From positions 101,902-165,901 of the forward strand of contig MU385928.1 of NCBI GenBank assembly GCA_022497145.1: a DNA stretch of 64,000 bases, read 5' to 3'. Below, piece after piece: positions 58,375 through 64,000 of the stretch. Below the pieces are notes generated by a model. That model searched no databases and was not told the origin of the DNA. It saw nothing but the letters and a program-made list of their open reading frames with translations. The stretch's first letter is position 1. Every line of letters begins with the position of its first letter. Position numbers and translations under genes: made by a program. Origin of the DNA: Rostrohypoxylon terebratum. Taxonomy: Eukaryota; Ascomycota; Sordariomycetes; Xylariales; Hypoxylaceae.

Positions 58375-61300
58375 AAATGAAGTAATTTATAGATGTTAGT
58401 TTACTTCGATACTACTTGATAAACATTATTTTAATTGAAAATACTTTGCTTAAGCGTAAATGTAAAGGCAAATAAACTAAGATTAAGTGGTGTTTAATAA
58501 ATCGTATATTAATTTAAAATTAAAGCTTAAAAAAATAAAAGAAAAAGTTATTTTTATTTTTTTAATTATTTCATTTTAATTTATTTATATAATTTATCAC
58601 GTGTGTTTTTTTATAATTATTATTTTTATATTTTATTAATCGTATAATATTTTTATTATAAACTTTTTAAAAAAAATTAAATTAATATCTTTTAAAGGTT
58701 ATTTAACTTTTAAAATTTTTTACGGTTTTATAATAAAAAGTTATTATATTATATAATATTAATAAAAAAAATTTAACTTTTTTTAAGTGATTTTAAATTA
58801 AAAACGTTATATTAAAATAAATGTAATTTATTTTTTTACGGTTTAAATTTTTATATTAAATAATATTATAAATATTATAACGAAAATTTTTAACTTATAA
58901 AAATAATTTTAAGTTTTATATAATAATATTATATATATATAATATAAATTTTAAATAAAATTATTTATTTTTAATTATAAAATATAAAATAATAAATTTT
59001 ATCTTAAATTTATATTAATTAATTAATTAATTTTTATTTTAATTAATTATTTAAAATATATTATTTTATATACGTTAATTATATAAAATAATTATAAATA
59101 AATGTTTTAAAACATAAAACTTTAATTATAATTATATTATATTTTTTAAAAGTTTTTTTATTAAACCTTTATATTTAAAAAACACCTTATAATAATTAAA
59201 ATGAAAACCTTTTAAACATTTAAAAAAATAATAGTTTTATATATTTTAACTTTAATTTAATTTAATTTTAATACGAAAATAACTTTATATTTTATTATAT
59301 AATTTTATATAATATTAAATTAAAAAAGTTTTTATTATTTTTTAAAACTTTAATTTTATAATAAATATTAATAAATAATAATAAAATATATAACTTTTAT
59401 TATATAATTTTTAATAATAAATTAACTACTAAAAAAAAGTAAAAAAAATATAATTTAATATATTATCGTTTATAATTTATAAATAAAATAACTTTAAAAT
59501 AATATATAAACTTTCTCGTTAACTTCGATCAATTTTAAATTTTTAAAAATAAAATAATTTCTTTTATATTTAATCGTTAAAATAAACGAGCTGTTTTTAA
59601 TTTATTATGGATAAAAAATAAATAATAACTTTAATAATGTTTTATTTTTATAAAGCTAATATATTAAACCATATATGAATTAAAGTCGAAACGTATTAAT
59701 ATTGTTTTTTTAAAATTATAAAATATAATAAAATTTAAGTTAATTTAAAAAAAAACGTTTATAATAATAAAAAAAATTCGAACTTTTTTTATATTAAAAT
59801 AAATAATTAACGTAGTTAATAAAAAGACTATAAACGAAAACGGTTAAATGTTAAATTATTACGTTATATTATAAAGTTTATATTATATATATAAAAAAAT
59901 CGTTATATAAAAAAATTATTATACGATAAAAATTATTTAAATATATAAAATAATAAATTTTATTTAAAACTTATATTATATATAATATTATTATACGAAA
60001 AAATTATTATTATTATAAGTTTTATTTATTGAAAAAAAATAAATTTTATAATATAATTTATAAAATATATATAAAATAATTTAAAATTATAACTACGTAA
60101 TTAAATTTTTTATATATATTTTATATATTATATTATATATTATATTATAAATTATTTTATATATATCTTATAAGTTATATTATAAATTATTTTATAAATA
60201 AGTTTATATATATATATAAAAGAAATGAAAAGAATAAGTAAATAAAACGGTAAAGATTTTAAATAAAATTTTTTTTACGTTTTTTTATATGTATAAAAAT
60301 AAATATATATATACGTAGATATATAAATAAAAGAAATAAAATCGTTTTATAATTAAAAATATTATAAATAAATAAATAAATAAATTATATATAAACTTTA
60401 AAGTTTTTTTAAACTTTATAAAATAAACACTTAAAAAATAATCAAAACTTTAAATTAAAATTATCGTTAATATTTAAATACTTAAATAAATATATTATAT
60501 CGTACGTTATTTTTTACGTTATATAATAAATTATATTTTACATTATATTTTATAATATATTTAACCTTATGTTATAAATTAAATTAACATAAAATATATA
60601 AAAACTAATTATTATTTAATGTAATATTAATTATATATAAAACTATCTTTAAAATATTTCCGAAATATATTTAATTTATAAAATAATTTAAAAGTATTAA
60701 AATTATTTTAATAATTATTTAATTTTATTATATATACCCAGCTATGTAATTTTAATGGTAAAATATTTAATGTAAACGAAATAACTTTATTATTAAAAAA
60801 CTTTTTTTTAAAAAATAATTGTAAAAATACTTGTTTTTTCGTTGAGGTAAAAAAATATTATTTCAATAATAATATATGTTAATATAGTTATATAAGCATT
60901 GCTTATGTAATTGTATCACTTAATATAATAAAGTTAAATTTTATATATTTATATTAATTTATATATATATATATATTACACTTATATTTTTATAATAATA
61001 AAAATAATATTAAAAATTATTATTATTATTATTATTTTTATTTAATTTTTAATTGTTTAAAACGTTATAAAGTTTAACATTTTTAATATATTTAACATTT
61101 AATTTTTTTATTTTAATAAAGTTATATTAACCTTAATTTATGTATAATTTTAAAATTTTTAATTTTTTTACACTTTGTATATATTTCTAATTTTAAATTA
61201 AAATTTATATTTATTATAATTATAACTTAAAAAGATACCCTTTTAAAATTATTTTAATTTATATATATATATAATTTTTACTTTTTTTCATTACTTTAAT

Positions 61301-64000
61301 ATATTCTTTTTATATTATATATTATCATTCGTAGTTAATATAATATAAAATGTTAAAATATATTTATTTTTTATCTTTATACACCACGTACTTGCATTTA
61401 CCGCACTACGTAAATACTTTATAATATTTCGTAATATAATTAAAGTTATAATATTTAAAATATTATTTAAAATATAAGTTTTTATCGAATAATTTGTATT
61501 AAAAGATTTTTACTTTTTAAATTAATTTATTAATACATAAAAATTATATTATTTTTAATTCCTTTATTTATAATAATAAAATAACGTAATTTATTTTTTT
61601 TATTTTTTTATATACCGGTCTAATTTAATTTATTATTAAATATTTATTTTTTTTTAATTTATTAATAAAGGTTTTTAAAAAAATTATATAAGCATTTTAT
61701 ATTTAAAATACTTTTAAACTTTTAATAATAATAAACAAGTTTCGGTTAACGTTTAAAGCTTAACCTTTAAATACTTTATTAATCTAGTTTTAATTTTATT
61801 TATATATTTTATTTTTTTTATAAAACATTAACGTGATAATATTATTTCGTAAGTGTTTTACCGTCATAACTTTATTTTTACTTAAAGTATTATTTATTAT
61901 TTTTATAAGTTTTTTACAACTGTAAAATATACCGTCGATTAATATTTAAATTTTTTTTAAGGAATAATAACCGTAAACATATGATTTTATATTGTATTTT
62001 TTTACCGTAATTATAACGTAATTTATGAACATTAATATTATATTATTATTATTAAATGTTAACGTTAATGTTAAGTATATTTTTATTTTATTATTTTATT
62101 AGTTATGTTAAACGTATACGTTATTTATAAGATCTACTTAGTTATTTCATTAGCTTTATTTTTTTAATTAATTATATTTATTTTTATTAAATGTTTTAAT
62201 AAAGCTTTAATAATGTTTAATTTTTTATTAACATTTTTTTTATTTTTAATTTTAATAATTTAAACTTTTTTATTTATAATACGGTTTTAAAGCATAACTT
62301 ATTTAATTAACTTAATTATATTACTATTTTTTAAGTTTATCACATTTATATTATTAATAAGATACGTTTACATTTTATTAATAATGTAATTATAATCTTT
62401 TTAAATAATATTTTCTTAATAAATTAATAATATTTTTAATCATTTATTAACCATCGAGTTTTTTTTATTTTAGTTTTTAATTAAAATTTAAATAATAAAT
62501 AATTTATTAATATAACAGCTTTTTAAACGTATATTAAGGTTTTTTATAGTTATATAAATAATTCCTTTTAATTTATTATATATATTTAAAAAGATTATTA
62601 CTATTTTTATTTAATTAATAAATCGGTAATTAATTTAAAAAACATATACTTTATTAAAAATTTGCTATTTAATATTTATCGAGTTTTTACTTAAATAATT
62701 ACTTTTTTAAAGTTTTAAAAGATAATTAAAAAGGTTACTTTAGTTTTAATATTAAAAAATATATAACGAAATGTATTTAAGTAAAATATAATTAAATTTA
62801 TATAAGATTTAAAGTGTTATAATTATAAACATTAACTTATCGATAAAAGCTTCGGTTAATTAAAAACCGCGCTTTTAATTTAAGTTATACTATTAAAATG
62901 CGATATTATTAAAATAGTAAAACTTAATTAAAAACATGTATCATTAATAATTTTTTTAAATATTATTTATTGTATTTTAAATAATAGTTTTTTATTTATT
63001 AAATATTTTACATAAGGTTTTTTATTGGTTTATTTTTTAAATTAAAAAGCGTTTAATTTTATACGAATGTTATTTATTATTATTATTTTTATAATAATTT
63101 AATTTAATAATGAAAAATATTTTAAATATAAATTTATTTTTATAAGATTTTATATATTTAAAATATATTTGGAACGTTTTAAATCATATTTAATTAATAT
63201 ATAAACGAATTAACTTTTTCAATAATCAATAAAAAATTAATTTATTATTAAAAAATTTTTACTTAATTTTTTAATAGCGTATATTTTTTATATAACTTTA
63301 AATTTATTAATTGTTTTATTTTAAAATTCGTTAATTTATATGTTTAATATTATAAAATGTAAAGTTGTTTTTATTTGTTGATAAAATTATTTATTAACAT
63401 TTTAATATAAAATAAAATAAAATATAATTTAAAATTTAAAATAATTTTATTTAAATTATATTATAGAATTAAATAATATATATTATTAATTATATTATAA
63501 CGATAAAATTATTGAAATTTATAATATATTTTTATAAATAATTTAATAATATTAAATTATTAATTTTATTTTTTAATTATATTCATTAAATTCACTATTT
63601 ATTTAAAAATAATATATAATATTTATTTAAAAAATTATTATTTTAATAGTAATATATGTATTGATAGTGTAGTTTAAACCGAAAACGAGGTTTTTAATTA
63701 ATTAAAAATATATTAATAAAATTACTTTTATTAAATTAACCCTTAACATTTTTTATTATTTTAACTTAAATAACTTTTAATATATATTTTTTATAAATTT
63801 ATAACTTAATTTATATTATAAATCTTATGTTTAAAATTAATATATTTAAATATTAAAAAGTTATATATATTTAAAAAAACCTATTAATTTTTATTAAACG
63901 GAGGAGTTAATAATTAATTTAAAGGGCACGTAATTTATTAAGAAATTTAACTTTTAATACTTATCGAGTGTTTTATTTACGTAACTTTTTTTTAAAAACT
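58375..64000. other. AT-only block, RIP-type, to window end
   Basis: Over 5.6 kb of almost pure A/T sequence begins within about 60 bases of the pyruvate kinase stop codon and reaches the window end. TA steps dominate. C and G that remain sit mostly in CG pairs (ACG, TCG, CGT, CGA) or in CT/AG contexts. No open frame of note exists, and no tRNA, rRNA or mitochondrial gene was recognised, so this is not a mitochondrial insert. From about 60.4 kb on, CA, AC and TG steps become more frequent than in 58.5-60.3 kb, suggesting two original elements or different mutation ages. It could be the edge of a heterochromatic, centromeric or subtelomeric region. Confidence 0.8.

Noticed and set aside
58375..64000. 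Mitochondrial DNA insertion or contig end of mitochondrial origin
   Set aside because: The AT content would fit, but no respiratory-chain, rRNA or tRNA genes or intron endonuclease frames are visible and the block joins smoothly to a nuclear gene.

Overview
The window looks like nuclear DNA of a filamentous ascomycete (Pezizomycotina, most likely Sordariomycetes). The support is short GT-AG introns of about 50-120 nt with CTAAC/CTGAY-like branch sites, fungal-specific families (Cut12-like spindle-pole protein, SAT4/PTH11-type rhodopsin-fold protein, fungal_trans transcription-factor relic, fungal PNGase A-like protein), and long AT-only blocks of the kind left by repeat-induced point mutation (RIP). 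The species cannot be named from this sequence. No viral genome, bacterial operon, CRISPR array or complete secondary-metabolite cluster was seen.

Layout. 0-4 kb: a four-helix MARVEL protein (minus) and a mitochondrial FAM210/DUF1279 protein (plus). 6.3-9.9 kb: a small hypothetical protein and a membrane-anchored PNGase A-like protein. 11.3-18.4 kb: an SGNH/GDSL esterase, a GNAT acetyltransferase and the ubiquinone hydroxylase COQ7, all on the minus strand with wide spacers. 19.1-21.5 kb: RTF1 of the Paf1 complex. 22.4-25.4 kb: two decayed genes side by side, an Old-Yellow-Enzyme-type flavin oxidoreductase and the C-terminal half of a Zn2Cys6-type transcription factor. 26.4-28.2 kb: a Rieske/AIF-type flavoprotein. 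29.9-32.6 kb: a long coiled-coil protein. 33.9-39.3 kb: a phospholipase D of the PX-PH (Spo14/PLD1) type. 40.9-41.8 kb: an acetate-transporter-family (GPR1/FUN34/YaaH) protein. 44.7-46.0 kb: a seven-helix rhodopsin-fold protein. 49.1-51.3 kb: a Cut12-like coiled-coil protein. 52.7 kb: a class II tRNA-like gene with an interrupted anticodon arm. 56.4-58.4 kb: pyruvate kinase with six exons, one of them 17 nt.

The last 10 kb changes character. Two AT-only blocks (about 54.4-55.8 kb and 58.4 kb to the window end) flank pyruvate kinase. The first contains an untouched 389-bp TG...CA element that looks like a solo LTR. The AT blocks have no usable reading frames.

The genes are unlinked housekeeping and accessory functions rather than one pathway. 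Mitochondrial roles recur (FAM210, COQ7, possibly the Rieske-AIF protein). Spacers are long, are full of short CCTAGG- and TACATAGTA-type palindromic words, and carry many simple repeats. Exon structures were derived by eye from reading frames and splice consensus. Family names are from recognition of motifs and have not been checked by a search.
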